NCBI GenBank assembly: GCA_964252015.1
Contig: CAXULW010000019.1
Location: forward strand, 7,070-71,069
Reading direction: 5' to 3'
Length of the DNA stretch: 64,000 nt
From: CAXSBR01 sp964252015
GTDB taxonomy: Bacteria; Actinomycetota; Actinomycetes; Mycobacteriales; Jatrophihabitantaceae
Within the stretch, counting starts at the first letter, position 1; each line of letters starts with the position of its first letter. Shown here in pieces: positions 44,888 to 53,659 of this stretch. The position numbers and the translations under genes were made by a program. Below the pieces are notes generated by a model. It saw nothing but the letters and a program-made list of their open reading frames with translations. It did no database searches and was not told the origin of the DNA.

Positions 44888-44942
44888 CCGACGCCGCCCG
44901 CCGGCCGGGCCGAGTCGTCCGCTTTGCTGGTCGAATGGTGGC

Positions 44943-45713
44943 ATGACGCCACCGGTAAGCGACGGCCCGACCAGCAAGGCGGAAACCGGAACGGAGAACG
45001 CCGCCGGAACCATCGCAGCCGAGATACGCCGGGCTGAGCTGGCTGCGGCGTTGGAACGGCTGCGGGGCCGGATCAAGCGGGCGTGCGCCGCGGCGGGGCG
45101 CGCTCCCGACGAGATCACGCTGGTCGCGATCACCAAGACGTACCCGGTCGCCGATGCCCGCACGCTGACCGAACTGGGCGTGCGTGACCTGGGGGAGAAC
45201 CGGGCCAACGACGCCCGGGACAAGGCCGCGGAACTGCCCGCAGCCCGCTGGCACTTCGTGGGCCAGCTGCAGACCAACAAGGCCCGCGTCGTCGCCAGGT
45301 TCGCGGCCGCCGTGCACTCCGTGGACCGGTCCGCGTTGGTTGCCGCCCTGGACAAGGCGGTGGCCCAGGCCGAGCACCCACCGCTGGACGTGTTCTTGCA
45401 GATCAGCCTCGACGGTGACGAACGCCGCGGCGGAGTGGTCGCCGGCAACGTCGCCGCGCTGGCCGACGAGGTCGTCCAGGCCGGGCATTTGCAGCTGGCC
45501 GGCGTCATGGCCGTCGCCCCGCAGGAGCAGGACCCGGGCGATGCGTTCGCCCGCCTGAAGGCGATCTCGACCGAGCTGCGCACCCGTCACCCGCAAGCCG
45601 CGGCCATCAGCGCCGGCATGAGCAACGACCTGGAAGAAGCAATTCTGCACGGGGCGACACACGTGCGTGTCGGATCGGCGTTGCTCGGCCAACGCCCGCC
45701 GGTTGTGGGCTAG
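44943..45713 (+). CDS. yggS: PLP-homeostasis protein YggS/PROSC
   Basis: This 256-residue type III fold PLP-binding protein has the cofactor Lys in LVAITKTYP, then LGENRANDA, WHFVGQLQTNK, and SAGMSNDLEEAI. It controls free PLP and amino-acid balance in other bacteria. In most actinobacteria pgeF lies between ftsZ and this gene; here only 55 bp separate them. Confidence 0.92.
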   Translation: MTPPVSDGPTSKAETGTENAAGTIAAEIRRAELAAALERLRGRIKRACAAAGRAPDEITLVAITKTYPVADARTLTELGVRDLGENRANDARDKAAELPAARWHFVGQLQTNKARVVARFAAAVHSVDRSALVAALDKAVAQAEHPPLDVFLQISLDGDERRGGVVAGNVAALADEVVQAGHLQLAGVMAVAPQEQDPGDAFARLKAISTELRTRHPQAAAISAGMSNDLEEAILHGATHVRVGSALLGQRPPVVG

Positions 45714-45812
45714 CGTCCGTGACAACGGGCCGAATGCAGAGCCTGACCCCGCAATGTCCGGCACGCCAGCTCGCACGACATCAACGCTGAATCTCAGATG
45801 GAGGACTCCACA

Positions 45813-46382
45813 ATGGCCGTCAGCTTGCGCGGGATGGGCGCGTTCCTCGGCCTGGTCGAGGACGAGGACCAGTACCGAGACCAGTACGGCGAGGTGGAGA
45901 CCTACGAGACCGAGCCCGCCCGGGCCGGCCGTACCGACGCCCGCAATATCGATGCCCGCAGCGACGCCCGCAGCCAGGAGGCCAGCCGCGCCCCGGTGCG
46001 CGCCCGCGAGGCCTACGCCCGCCCGGCCGAGGCCGCCCCGGTGGCCCGGGAATGGGTCGAGCAGGAGACCTACGCGGCCGACTACTACGAGCCCGAGCAG
46101 CCGCCCTACCGCATCACCACGCTGCATCCCCGCACGTACAACGAGGCGGTCACCATCGGCGAGCACTTCCGCGCCGGTACGCCGGTGATCATGAACCTGA
46201 GCGAGATGGCCGACTCGGACGCCAAGCGCCTGGTCGATTTCGCCGCCGGCCTGACCTTCGGCCTGCACGGGCGGGTGGAACGGGTGACGTCGAAGGTGTT
46301 CCTGCTCAGCCCGCAGAACGTCACGGTCACCGCGCAGGACAAGGCGCGCATCGCCGAGAACGGGTTCTTCAACCAGAGCTGA
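45813..46382 (+). CDS. sepF: Cell division protein SepF
   Basis: This is a 189-residue SepF. The N-terminal amphipathic helix (MAVSLRGMGAFLGLVED) binds membrane, an acidic/Arg linker with DAR repeats (RTDARNIDARSDAR) follows, and the C-terminal dimer domain (ITTLHPRTYNEAVTIGEHFRAG to the end) binds the FtsZ tail. ATG 45813 has GGAGG nine bases upstream. SepF is the membrane anchor of FtsZ in actinobacteria, which lack FtsA. Confidence 0.93.
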   Translation: MAVSLRGMGAFLGLVEDEDQYRDQYGEVETYETEPARAGRTDARNIDARSDARSQEASRAPVRAREAYARPAEAAPVAREWVEQETYAADYYEPEQPPYRITTLHPRTYNEAVTIGEHFRAGTPVIMNLSEMADSDAKRLVDFAAGLTFGLHGRVERVTSKVFLLSPQNVTVTAQDKARIAENGFFNQS

Positions 46383-46451
46383 CGCGCCTACGTGCGTGCC
46401 GGCCCGAGCGGGCGGGTGGGTACAGCCGCCCCGTTCGGGCATGATGAAGGC

Positions 46452-46742
46452 GTGAGTTCCGCGTTCGCCATCGCCGCCTTGCTGCTCCTGGTGTTCTATC
46501 TGCTCCTGCTGGCCCGGGTCGTGCTGGACGTCACCCGCTCCTTCGCCCGCTCGTGGCGCCCGGCCGGACCCGCCGCGGTCGGCCTGGAACTGATGTATTC
46601 GAGCACGGACGCCCCGGTGAAGACGTTGCGCCGGTTGATCCCACCGTTGCGCATCTTCGGCATCAGCCTCGACCTGTCCGTCTGGCTGTTGTTACTGGCC
46701 ACCTGGGTGCTCCGTGATGTGTGCCTGCGCCTGGTCTATTGA
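46452..46742 (+). CDS. YggT family membrane protein
   Basis: This 96-residue protein has two membrane helices (FAIAALLLLVFYLLLLARVVL and LSVWLLLLATWVL) around the family motif TDAPVKTLRRLIPPLRIFG. GTG 46452 follows GAAGG; an upstream in-frame start would add a non-conserved tail. It sits between sepF and wag31 as in other actinobacteria. Function unsettled; linked by position to polar or septal growth. Confidence 0.9.
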   Translation: MSSAFAIAALLLLVFYLLLLARVVLDVTRSFARSWRPAGPAAVGLELMYSSTDAPVKTLRRLIPPLRIFGISLDLSVWLLLLATWVLRDVCLRLVY

Positions 46743-46877
46743 CCCGGCCGGTCTCACATCGCCGGCGTCGGCCCGGATGTTGCCGCTGCTTTACTTAGCT
46801 GGACCCACTGCGAAACCAACTGTCCTGATGCCGGTCAATTGATCCCGGCGCCCCCGCGAGCGAAGAGGTGACAGCAC

Positions 46878-47753
46878 ATGCAGCCGACATCGACCGACGA
46901 TGCCAGCGCCCCGAAGAAGACCTTGACCCCGGCTGAGGTGCACAACGTCGCGTTCAAGAAACCGCCGATCGGCAAGCGCGGGTACGACGAGGAAGAGGTC
47001 GACTACTTCCTCGACGTGGTCGAAACGGAGCTGTCGCGCCTGATCGAGGAGAACCAGCGGCTGCAGAACAGCTCGTCGCCGCAGCCGTTCGACGAGGCCC
47101 AGCTGGCCCTGGCCGCCGACCAAGCCGTCGTCGCGGAGAACCAGCGATTGAACGAGGCGCTGCAGGCGCTCCAGCACGAGCACAGCCAGCTCGGTGAGAA
47201 CCACAGCCGGCTGCAGGAGGCGCTCCAGTCCGCCGAGCAGCGCGCCCAGGACGCGCAGCCCGAGGCCGAGCTCGCCCGGACTCAGGCCGGCAGCCCCGAC
47301 GGCGCCACCGGCGAGCCGGCCGACCATAACCAGCAGGCGGTCAAGGTGCTCGTCCTGGCCCAGCAGACGGCCGATCAGCACCTGGCCAACGCTCAGAGCG
47401 AGGCCGAAGCCACCACGCGCGAGGCTCGGGCCGCGGCGGATGAGCTGCACGAGCAGAGCACGGCCGAGGCCCAGCGCCTCATCGACGAGGCCCAGGCCCG
47501 GGCCGATCAGCTGCAGCGGGAGAGCGAGGAGAAGGCGGCCAAGACGGTCAGCGACGCCGAGGCCAACGCCACGTCGGTGCAGGACGCGCTCGAAGGACGC
47601 AAGAGCGCCCTGGAGAAGCGCCTCACCGAGCTGGGCACGTTCGAACGCGAGTACCGCTCGCGGCTGAAGAGCTACCTGGAGTCCCAGCTGCGCGAACTGC
47701 ACCTGGGCGACGCGGACAGCGAGGAATCCGTCGCACCCCCCACGGCGAAGTAG
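46878..47753 (+). CDS. wag31: DivIVA/Wag31 polar growth protein
   Basis: This 291-residue coiled-coil protein has the N-terminal DivIVA membrane-targeting domain (LTPAEVHNVAFKKPPIGKRGYDEEEVDYFLD, about 16-46), a variable Gln/Pro linker, and a long C-terminal coiled coil. It organises tip growth in mycobacteria. AGAGGTG precedes the ATG. It is the last gene of the cluster, followed by a strong terminator hairpin. Confidence 0.93.
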   Translation: MQPTSTDDASAPKKTLTPAEVHNVAFKKPPIGKRGYDEEEVDYFLDVVETELSRLIEENQRLQNSSSPQPFDEAQLALAADQAVVAENQRLNEALQALQHEHSQLGENHSRLQEALQSAEQRAQDAQPEAELARTQAGSPDGATGEPADHNQQAVKVLVLAQQTADQHLANAQSEAEATTREARAAADELHEQSTAEAQRLIDEAQARADQLQRESEEKAAKTVSDAEANATSVQDALEGRKSALEKRLTELGTFEREYRSRLKSYLESQLRELHLGDADSEESVAPPTAK

Positions 47754-47777
47754 CACCGCGCACCGCGCATCACATCG

Positions 47778-47827
47778 ACGAGAACGGGCCGGCCCGGGTG
47801 GAAACACCCAGGCCGGCCCGTTCTCGT
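47778..47827. terminator. Bidirectional hairpin between wag31 and ileS
   Basis: Perfect 17-bp arms (47778-47794 with 47811-47827) enclose a second 5-bp stem (GGGTG/CACCC) and a GAAA loop. It lies 25 bp after the wag31 stop and 16 bp after the convergent ileS stop, so it can end both transcripts. T-tracts are short, as is common in high-GC actinobacteria. Confidence 0.85.
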
Positions 47828-47843
47828 GGGGTCTACTGGCGCC

Positions 47844-50800
47844 TCATAGCTGCTTCCCCCCTTGGGCGCAGCGCAGCCAGAGGATGAGGCCCAGCTCGGC
47901 GTCGATGGCCACGGCCCAGCCGTCCGGTGTGGCGCTGACCCCGGGCGGGATGACGCCTTCCACGTCCACTTCCGGGGCGTCGGCCGGCCGTCCGTGCGTG
48001 AACGTGGTGGCCAGGACCTCGGCCGCGATCTCGTCGGCGTGCGCGGTGATGGCCTCGGCCGGATCGGCCGCGCCGCCGACCTGCCAGTGCAGCTCGATGC
48101 GGTCGGAGACGTCGAAACCCGCGTTCTTGCGGGCCTCCTGGATGTCGCGGACGATCTCGCGCACCAGCCCGCGGCGGCGCAGGTCGACGGTCAGTTCCAG
48201 GTCCAGCGCCACCGTCTCGGCGCCGTCGCTGGCCACCGTCCAGCCGGCCGACGGGCTCTGGTTGACGATGATCTCCGCGGCGCTGAGCTGAACGGGCGAC
48301 CCGTCGAGCACGACCTCCACCGGCTGGTCGACGTGCAGGGCGTGCGCGACGACGGCCGGGTCAACCCGCAGCAAGGCGGCGGCGACGTCCTTGGTCCGGT
48401 TGCCGAAGCGCCGGCCCAGCGTGCGGAAGTTGGGCTTCACCGTCACCGTGATGATCTCGTCGGCGTCGTGCAGGCTCTCCAGCGCGACCACGTTGAGCTC
48501 GTCGGCCACCTCGCGGCGCAGCGCCTCGGGCACCGCGTCCCAGCCCGGCGCGGAGACCAGCGCCCGGGCCAACGGCTGGCGGGTCTTGACCCCGGATTCG
48601 GCCCGGGCCGCGCGGCCCAGCTCGACCAGACGGCGGACGAGCTCCATGTCCCGGAACAGCTGGACCGAGCCGGGGGACGACACGCTCGGAGTCGGCCACG
48701 ACGCCAGGTGCACCGACCCGGGCTCGTCGAACGGGACGAACAGGCCGCGCCACACGGTTTCGGTGATGAACGGCACCAGCGGGGCCAGCAGCAGTGTCAA
48801 CGCGCGCAGGCAGTCGTGCAGCGTCTGCAGCGCCGCGGGATCGCCCTCCCAGAACCGGCGGCGTGACCGCCGGATGTACCAGTTGCTCAGGTCGTCGACA
48901 TACGTCGACAGCAACGTCCCCGTGGTCGCCGTGTCGAACGCGTTCATCGCGTCGGTGACGGCCGCGATCGTCTGGTTGGTCCGCTCCCGCGCCCAGACGT
49001 CCAGGGCCGCGTCCGACGCAACGCTCGACTTCAAGGCGGCCGAGCCGGCTTCCGGCGACCAGCCGGCCGCACGGGCGTACAGGCTCTGGAACGACGCCAC
49101 CGACCAGTACGTGCGCAGCACCTTCGACGCGATCTCGTCGAGGATCTTGTGCCCGATCCGCCGCGGGGCCCACGGCGACCCGCTCGCCAGCATGAACCAG
49201 CGCAGCGCATCGGCGCCATGCTGGTCCATCAACGGCATGGGCAGCAGGATGTTGCCCAGGTGCTTGCTCATCTTGCGTCCGTCCTCGGCCACTATGTGGC
49301 CCAGGCAGAGCACGGTCTTGTACGAGCTGCGGTCGAACACCAGCGTGCCGATGGCCATCAGCGTGTAGAACCAGCCGCGGGTCTGGTCGATCGCTTCGCA
49401 GATGAAGTCGGCCGGGTAGCTCTCGTCGAACCGGTCGGCGTTGCGGTGCGGGGCGCCGAACTGGGCGAACGGCATCGAGCCCGAGTCGAACCAGGCGTCG
49501 ATCACCTGCGGCACCCGCCGGTACGTGCCGGCCTCGCCGGCGACGGTGAACGTGACGTCGTCGACGAACGGGCGGTGCGGGTCGAGCGCGGACAGGTCCG
49601 AGCCGGTCAGCCGGCCCAACTCGCTCAGCGAGCCGACGCAGACGATCTTCGACTCGTCGGCGTCGTTGCGCCAGACCGGCAGCGGGGTGCCCCAGTACCG
49701 GTCGCGCGACAGGGCCCAGTCGATGTTGTTCTCGAGCCAGTCGCCGTACCGGCCGTGCTTGATCGTGTTCGGGTACCAGTTCGTGCGTTCGTTCTCGCGC
49801 AACAAGGCGTCCCGCCGCGCCGTGGTGCGCACGTACCAGGACGGCAGGGCGAAGTACATCAGCGGGGTGTGGCAGCGCCAGCAGTGCGGGTAGGCGTGCG
49901 CGTACGGGACGTGGCGCCAGAGCAGCCCGCGGGCCTTCAGGTCGGCGACCAGGGTCTCGTCGGCGTCCTTGAAGAACGCCCCGCCCACCAATGGCACGCC
50001 GTCGTCGAAATGGCCGTTGCGCGCGATCGGGTTGATCACCGGCATGCCGTAGGCACGGGTCACGATCAGGTCGTCGGCGCCGAAAGCAGGTGCCTGGTGC
50101 ACCAGGCCGGTGCCGTCGGTGACGGTGACGTAGTCGGCCAGCACCACGTAGTTGACCAGGGCCGGGTCGTCGCCGACCGAGACCACGTCGAAGGGACGCC
50201 GGTAGGTCCACCGCTCCAGCTCGCGGCCGGGGTAGCTGGCCAGCACCTCGGCGTCGTCGCCCACGGCGTGGGCGACCAGGTCGCGGGCGACCACGACGAC
50301 ATCGCCGGCCGGGGTGCGGGCGACGACGTACTCGACCTCGGCGTTGACCGCGACGGCCACGTTGGAGACGAGCGTCCACGGCGTCGTCGTCCAGATGAGG
50401 AGATCGGCCTGACCGGCCCATGGACCCGACGTCAGCGGGAACCGCACGTACACCGACGGGTCGACCACGTCCTCGTAGCCCTGGGCCACCTCGTGGTCGG
50501 ACAGGCCGGTGCCGCAGCGCGGGCAGTACGGGGAGACGCGGTAGTCCTCCACCAGCAGGCCCTGGTCGAAGATCTGCTTCAGCGCCCACCACACGCTCTC
50601 GACGTAGGCCGGGTCCATCGTCCGGTACGGATGCGCGTAGTCGGCCCAGTAGCCCATGCGCTCGCTCATGGCCTCGAACTCGCCGACGTTGCGCAACACC
50701 GACTCGCGGCACTTGGCGTTGAACGCGGCGATCCCGTAGGCCTCGATGTCGGGCTTGCCGGTGAACCCGAGCTCGCGCTCCACGGCCAGTTCGACCGGCA

Positions 50801-51203
50801 GGCCGTGGCAGTCCCAGCCGGCCATCCGGGCCACATGGTGACCGTTCATGGTCTTGAACCGCGGGAACACGTCCTTGAACACCCGGGCTTCGACGTGGTG
50901 GGTGCCGGGCACGCCGTTGGCCGTCGGCGGGCCCTCGTAGAAGGTCCACGCCGGGCCGCCCTCGGTGGCGGCCAGGCTGCGCTGGAACACGTCGTGCTCC
51001 TGCCAGAACCCGATCACCGCGCGGTCGTTGGCGGGCAGGTCGATGTGCGGGGCCAGCGCCCGGTAGCGCGGCGGCACGTCCCCGGCCGCAGCAGGGAGGC
51101 AGTCCACGGCGGGGTCGGTGTGGGACGTATCTGTGTGGGACGTATCGGTCCTGGACGTATAGGTGTTGGACGTATCGGTGTTGGACGTATCGGTGCTGGA
51201 CAT
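47844..51203 (-). CDS. ileS: Isoleucyl-tRNA synthetase
   Basis: This 1119-residue class I synthetase belongs to the longer, eukaryote-like group. HIGH appears as GTHH in GPPTANGVPGTHH, KMSKS as KMSKH in DGRKMSKHLGN, and the editing domain has WTTTPWTLVSN. The first 33 residues are repeats of (T/S)DTSN/H from a 15-bp unit at 51115-51203 and are not conserved. ATG 51203 has GAGGAG 12 bases upstream. Expression is probably set by the T-box leader just upstream. Confidence 0.94.
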   Translation of the reverse strand: MSSTDTSNTDTSNTYTSRTDTSHTDTSHTDPAVDCLPAAAGDVPPRYRALAPHIDLPANDRAVIGFWQEHDVFQRSLAATEGGPAWTFYEGPPTANGVPGTHHVEARVFKDVFPRFKTMNGHHVARMAGWDCHGLPVELAVERELGFTGKPDIEAYGIAAFNAKCRESVLRNVGEFEAMSERMGYWADYAHPYRTMDPAYVESVWWALKQIFDQGLLVEDYRVSPYCPRCGTGLSDHEVAQGYEDVVDPSVYVRFPLTSGPWAGQADLLIWTTTPWTLVSNVAVAVNAEVEYVVARTPAGDVVVVARDLVAHAVGDDAEVLASYPGRELERWTYRRPFDVVSVGDDPALVNYVVLADYVTVTDGTGLVHQAPAFGADDLIVTRAYGMPVINPIARNGHFDDGVPLVGGAFFKDADETLVADLKARGLLWRHVPYAHAYPHCWRCHTPLMYFALPSWYVRTTARRDALLRENERTNWYPNTIKHGRYGDWLENNIDWALSRDRYWGTPLPVWRNDADESKIVCVGSLSELGRLTGSDLSALDPHRPFVDDVTFTVAGEAGTYRRVPQVIDAWFDSGSMPFAQFGAPHRNADRFDESYPADFICEAIDQTRGWFYTLMAIGTLVFDRSSYKTVLCLGHIVAEDGRKMSKHLGNILLPMPLMDQHGADALRWFMLASGSPWAPRRIGHKILDEIASKVLRTYWSVASFQSLYARAAGWSPEAGSAALKSSVASDAALDVWARERTNQTIAAVTDAMNAFDTATTGTLLSTYVDDLSNWYIRRSRRRFWEGDPAALQTLHDCLRALTLLLAPLVPFITETVWRGLFVPFDEPGSVHLASWPTPSVSSPGSVQLFRDMELVRRLVELGRAARAESGVKTRQPLARALVSAPGWDAVPEALRREVADELNVVALESLHDADEIITVTVKPNFRTLGRRFGNRTKDVAAALLRVDPAVVAHALHVDQPVEVVLDGSPVQLSAAEIIVNQSPSAGWTVASDGAETVALDLELTVDLRRRGLVREIVRDIQEARKNAGFDVSDRIELHWQVGGAADPAEAITAHADEIAAEVLATTFTHGRPADAPEVDVEGVIPPGVSATPDGWAVAIDAELGLILWLRCAQGGKQL

Positions 51204-51420
51204 CGGTGCGACGGTCTCCTCGAGTGGGCAGGTCGATCGAGGGACGACCCGCCACCGCGAACCGGTGAGGTTCGCGTGCGGACCGCGGTACCACCCTCGT
51301 TGACGCGGCGGTCGGATCCGCAGCGCCCACTCTGGTCAAACGGTCGAACGTGCTCGAAGGTGATGTCCGCGCAGCGATCGTGACCCCGGGCTCACACCAT
51401 CCCCGGTTCGCTCGCGTCCG
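51204..51420 (-). promoter_or_regulatory. T-box riboswitch of ileS (translational type)
   Basis: The T-box core GAGGGTGGTACCGCGGTC lies at 51281-51300. The upstream arm GATGGTGTGAGCCC (about 51389-51402) can pair through its GATGGTG with CATCACC further on, enclosing an ATC codon (51376-51378) that would act as the isoleucine specifier. The ribosome binding site GAGGAG (51216-51221) is followed upstream by GCCCACTC, which is complementary to GAGTGGGC at 51325-51332, giving a possible sequestering helix. This is the compact-stem actinobacterial ileS T-box, which acts on translation initiation in response to uncharged tRNA-Ile. The remaining 51421-51661 holds promoters for ileS and the divergent gene but no gene. 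Confidence 0.85.
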
Positions 51421-51661
51421 TGTCGCGGCGGCGCGTCCTCGTCAACGCCATTGGTACGGACCTGGGTCCGCGCCGACACCCATGATATGACCGCCGTGGC
51501 GTGGCCACGACCGGCTTTACCGGGTGCGGTCGCGGTCCCCCCACGAGCCCGCCGCGTCGACTACGTTGACACGCGACGCCGGTACGCGGGCGAAGATTGT
51601 CCGATTAGGGAATGACCCGCGACGGCCACCTTTCAGCAACGTCTCCGCTCGGAGGTCACCT

Positions 51662-52321
51662 GTGGTCCGATCCACCCCTGTCGGCAGCGCCGGAAGCAGC
51701 GCCGCCACGTCGACGGCCGCCACGTCGACGGCCGCCGCGTCGACGGCCAAGGCCCCGGCCGCCAAGATCGCCGCCAAGAAGGCCCCAGCCAAATCGGCCG
51801 CAGCAACGCCATCGGCCAAAGCGGCAACCAAAGCCCCGGCCAGAGCGGCAACGAAAGCCCCGGCCACGGCTTCAGCCACGGTCGCCACCAAGGCGTCCAC
51901 CAAGGCCCCGGCCAAGGCCCGCGCCGAAGCCGACGCACCGGCGGGCGGGGCCGGCACCGAGTGGACCGCGGCCGAATTGAAGGCGGTCCGGGCCGAGCTG
52001 TCCGTGGGAATCGTGGCCATGCAGGCGGAGTACGAGAAGTCGCTGGCGGATCTGGACGAGCTCCAACAGGCCGGCACCGACGGCGCCGGCGACGACCAGG
52101 CCGACGCGGGCAGCAAGACCTTCGACCGCGAGCAGGAACTGTCCATCGCGGCCAACCGTTTCGACCTGATGTCCCAGATGATGCACGCGGTCGAGCGCAT
52201 CGACCATGGCACCTACGGCTACTGCGAGGTGTGTGGCAACCCCATCCCGCGCATACGCCTGCAGGCCTTCCCGATGGCGACGCTCGACGTCGCCTGCAAA
52301 CAACGCGAGGAACGTCGCTGA
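51662..52321 (+). CDS. DksA/TraR-type protein with histone-like N-terminal tail
   Basis: This 219-residue protein has a C-terminal RNA-polymerase-binding module: coiled coil (TEWTAAELKAVRAEL to AANRFDLM) and a C4-type zinc finger (CEVCGNPIPRIRLQAFP then ATLDVACKQREERR). The usual second pair Cys-x-x-Cys is Asp-x-x-Cys here, so one zinc ligand is changed. The first 100 residues are Ala/Lys/Thr/Pro repeats (KAPAK, ATKAPA) like histone H1. GTG 51662 has GGAGG six bases upstream. Divergent from ileS. Confidence 0.85.
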   Translation: MVRSTPVGSAGSSAATSTAATSTAAASTAKAPAAKIAAKKAPAKSAAATPSAKAATKAPARAATKAPATASATVATKASTKAPAKARAEADAPAGGAGTEWTAAELKAVRAELSVGIVAMQAEYEKSLADLDELQQAGTDGAGDDQADAGSKTFDREQELSIAANRFDLMSQMMHAVERIDHGTYGYCEVCGNPIPRIRLQAFPMATLDVACKQREERR

Positions 52322-52353
52322 CCCTGCACCCCGCCGGCCCCGCCGGCCGCCGT

Positions 52354-52394
52354 CGCTGCGCTCCTCGCTCGCTGGCGCTCGCTGCGATGCTCAC
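52354..52394 (+). repeat. Dispersed repeat, copy B
   Basis: CGCTGCGCTCCTCG at one end and CTGCGATGCTCAC at the other match copy A (13429-13473) in 26 of 27 bases, while the interior differs. It fills part of the 194-bp gap between the DksA-like gene and the pseudouridine synthase gene, flanked by GCCGGC-rich inverted repeats. The gap otherwise holds only a doubtful 32-codon frame from 52410. Confidence 0.55.
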
Positions 52395-52515
52395 GCCGGC
52401 GGCCGGCTCATGACCGCCACCCCGCCCTCGCTCCTGACCACCCGCGGGGTCGAGATCGACGGTCGCCGGACGCGCCCCGAATCGCCGCCGGTCACGATCG
52501 GACGATGATCAGACG

Positions 52516-53475
52516 ATGACGCAACCGCCCGCCTCCGGGCAGCGGCGTTCGATGCCACTGCCCGACGGGCTGGACGGGCTCCGCCTCGACGTGGCGCTCA
52601 GCCGCCTGTTCGGCTTCTCCCGCACGACCGCCGCCGGGCTGATCGATCGGGGTTCGGTGCGCGTCGACGACCGTCCGGCCGGACGCTCGGACCGGGTGGT
52701 GGGCGGCGGCTGGCTCGAGGTGGAGTTGCCCGCGCCGCCGGTGCCGGCCGAGCCACGTCCCCTCGACGGCCGTGACGGTCTGGCCGGGCTCAAGGTCCTC
52801 TACAACGACGCCGACATCGTGGTGATCGACAAACCGGTCGGCGTCGCGGTCCACGCGAGTCCGGGCTGGACCGGTCCGACCGTCACCGGTGCCCTGGCCG
52901 CCCGCGGCGTGCGGCTGTCCGATTCCGGGCCGGCCGAGCGGCAGGGTGTCGTGCACCGCTTGGACGTGGGTACCTCCGGGGTGCTCGTCCTTGCGGCCAG
53001 CGACCGGGCATACACCGTGCTCAAGCGGGCGTTCAAGGACCGCACGGTGGACAAGCGGTACGCCGCGCTGGTCCAGGGCCATCCGGATCCCAGCTCGGGC
53101 ACGATCGACGCCCCGATCGGGCGTCACCCCGGCGCCGACTACAAGTTCGCGGTCACCTCCGACGGGCGGCCCAGCGTGACTCATTACGAGACGGTCGAGG
53201 CGTTCCCGGCCGTATCGCTGCTCGATGTCCACCTCGAGACGGGGCGCACTCATCAGATCCGGGTGCACATGGCCGCGCTGCGCCACCCGTGCGCCGGCGA
53301 CCTCACCTACGGCGGCGACCCGGCCTTGGCGCAACGGCTCGGTCTGACCAGGCAGTGGCTGCACGCGCGTCAGCTCGGTTTTCGCCACCCGGGCACAGGG
53401 GTGGACGTCTCGTTCACCTCGCCGTTCCCGGCCGATCTCGAACACGCGCTTGCGGTGGCCCGCAGCTGGACCTGA
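52516..53475 (+). CDS. RluD/RluA-family rRNA pseudouridine synthase
   Basis: This 319-residue enzyme has an N-terminal S4 RNA-binding domain (RLDVALSRLFGFSRTTAAGLIDRG), the catalytic motif HRLDVGTSGVLVLA, and HLETGRTHQIRVHMAALRHPCAGDLTYG. The family converts specific uridines in 23S rRNA. In related genomes lspA precedes it; here the preceding gap has none. The gene ends 184 bp before the S53 peptidase. Confidence 0.92.
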   Translation: MTQPPASGQRRSMPLPDGLDGLRLDVALSRLFGFSRTTAAGLIDRGSVRVDDRPAGRSDRVVGGGWLEVELPAPPVPAEPRPLDGRDGLAGLKVLYNDADIVVIDKPVGVAVHASPGWTGPTVTGALAARGVRLSDSGPAERQGVVHRLDVGTSGVLVLAASDRAYTVLKRAFKDRTVDKRYAALVQGHPDPSSGTIDAPIGRHPGADYKFAVTSDGRPSVTHYETVEAFPAVSLLDVHLETGRTHQIRVHMAALRHPCAGDLTYGGDPALAQRLGLTRQWLHARQLGFRHPGTGVDVSFTSPFPADLEHALAVARSWT

Positions 53476-53503
53476 CCGCTGCTGGGAGAGAGGGTGCTTC
53501 ACC

Positions 53504-53532
53504 TTGACATCGGAAGGTGCGGCCCCCAAGAT
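53504..53532 (+). promoter_or_regulatory. Possible sigma-70-type promoter of the S53 peptidase
   Basis: TTGACA (53504-53509), a 17-bp spacer and CAAGAT (53527-53532) form a reasonable housekeeping-type promoter 128 bp upstream of the peptidase GTG. No other gene lies between. Confidence 0.4.
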
Positions 53533-53659
53533 CAAACCGCGCCAGCCCCTCGGCCTGATTCTTCAAGAACTCCTACCCGTCCAGGGTGGTTTCGTCGTGC
53601 CCGGAAGCGGTCCGGTCGGCGCGTTCGCACGTCCGTGCCGTTCCGTTCGGAGGTAGTTC

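Noticed and set aside
48361..51339. Long open frame in another frame over ileS
   Set aside because: Arg/Pro/Gly-rich shadow frame typical of high GC; ileS motifs lie in the other frame, and this frame also crosses the T-box leader.
51347..51361. Second LexA-like site in the ileS leader
   Set aside because: TCGAAC is followed by GTGCTCGAAG, which lacks the GTTCGA half at the correct spacing, and the bases are part of the T-box leader.
52410..52508. Short open frame before the pseudouridine synthase as a gene or lspA remnant
   Set aside because: 32 codons, no binding site, no hydrophobic segments and no likeness to LspA.
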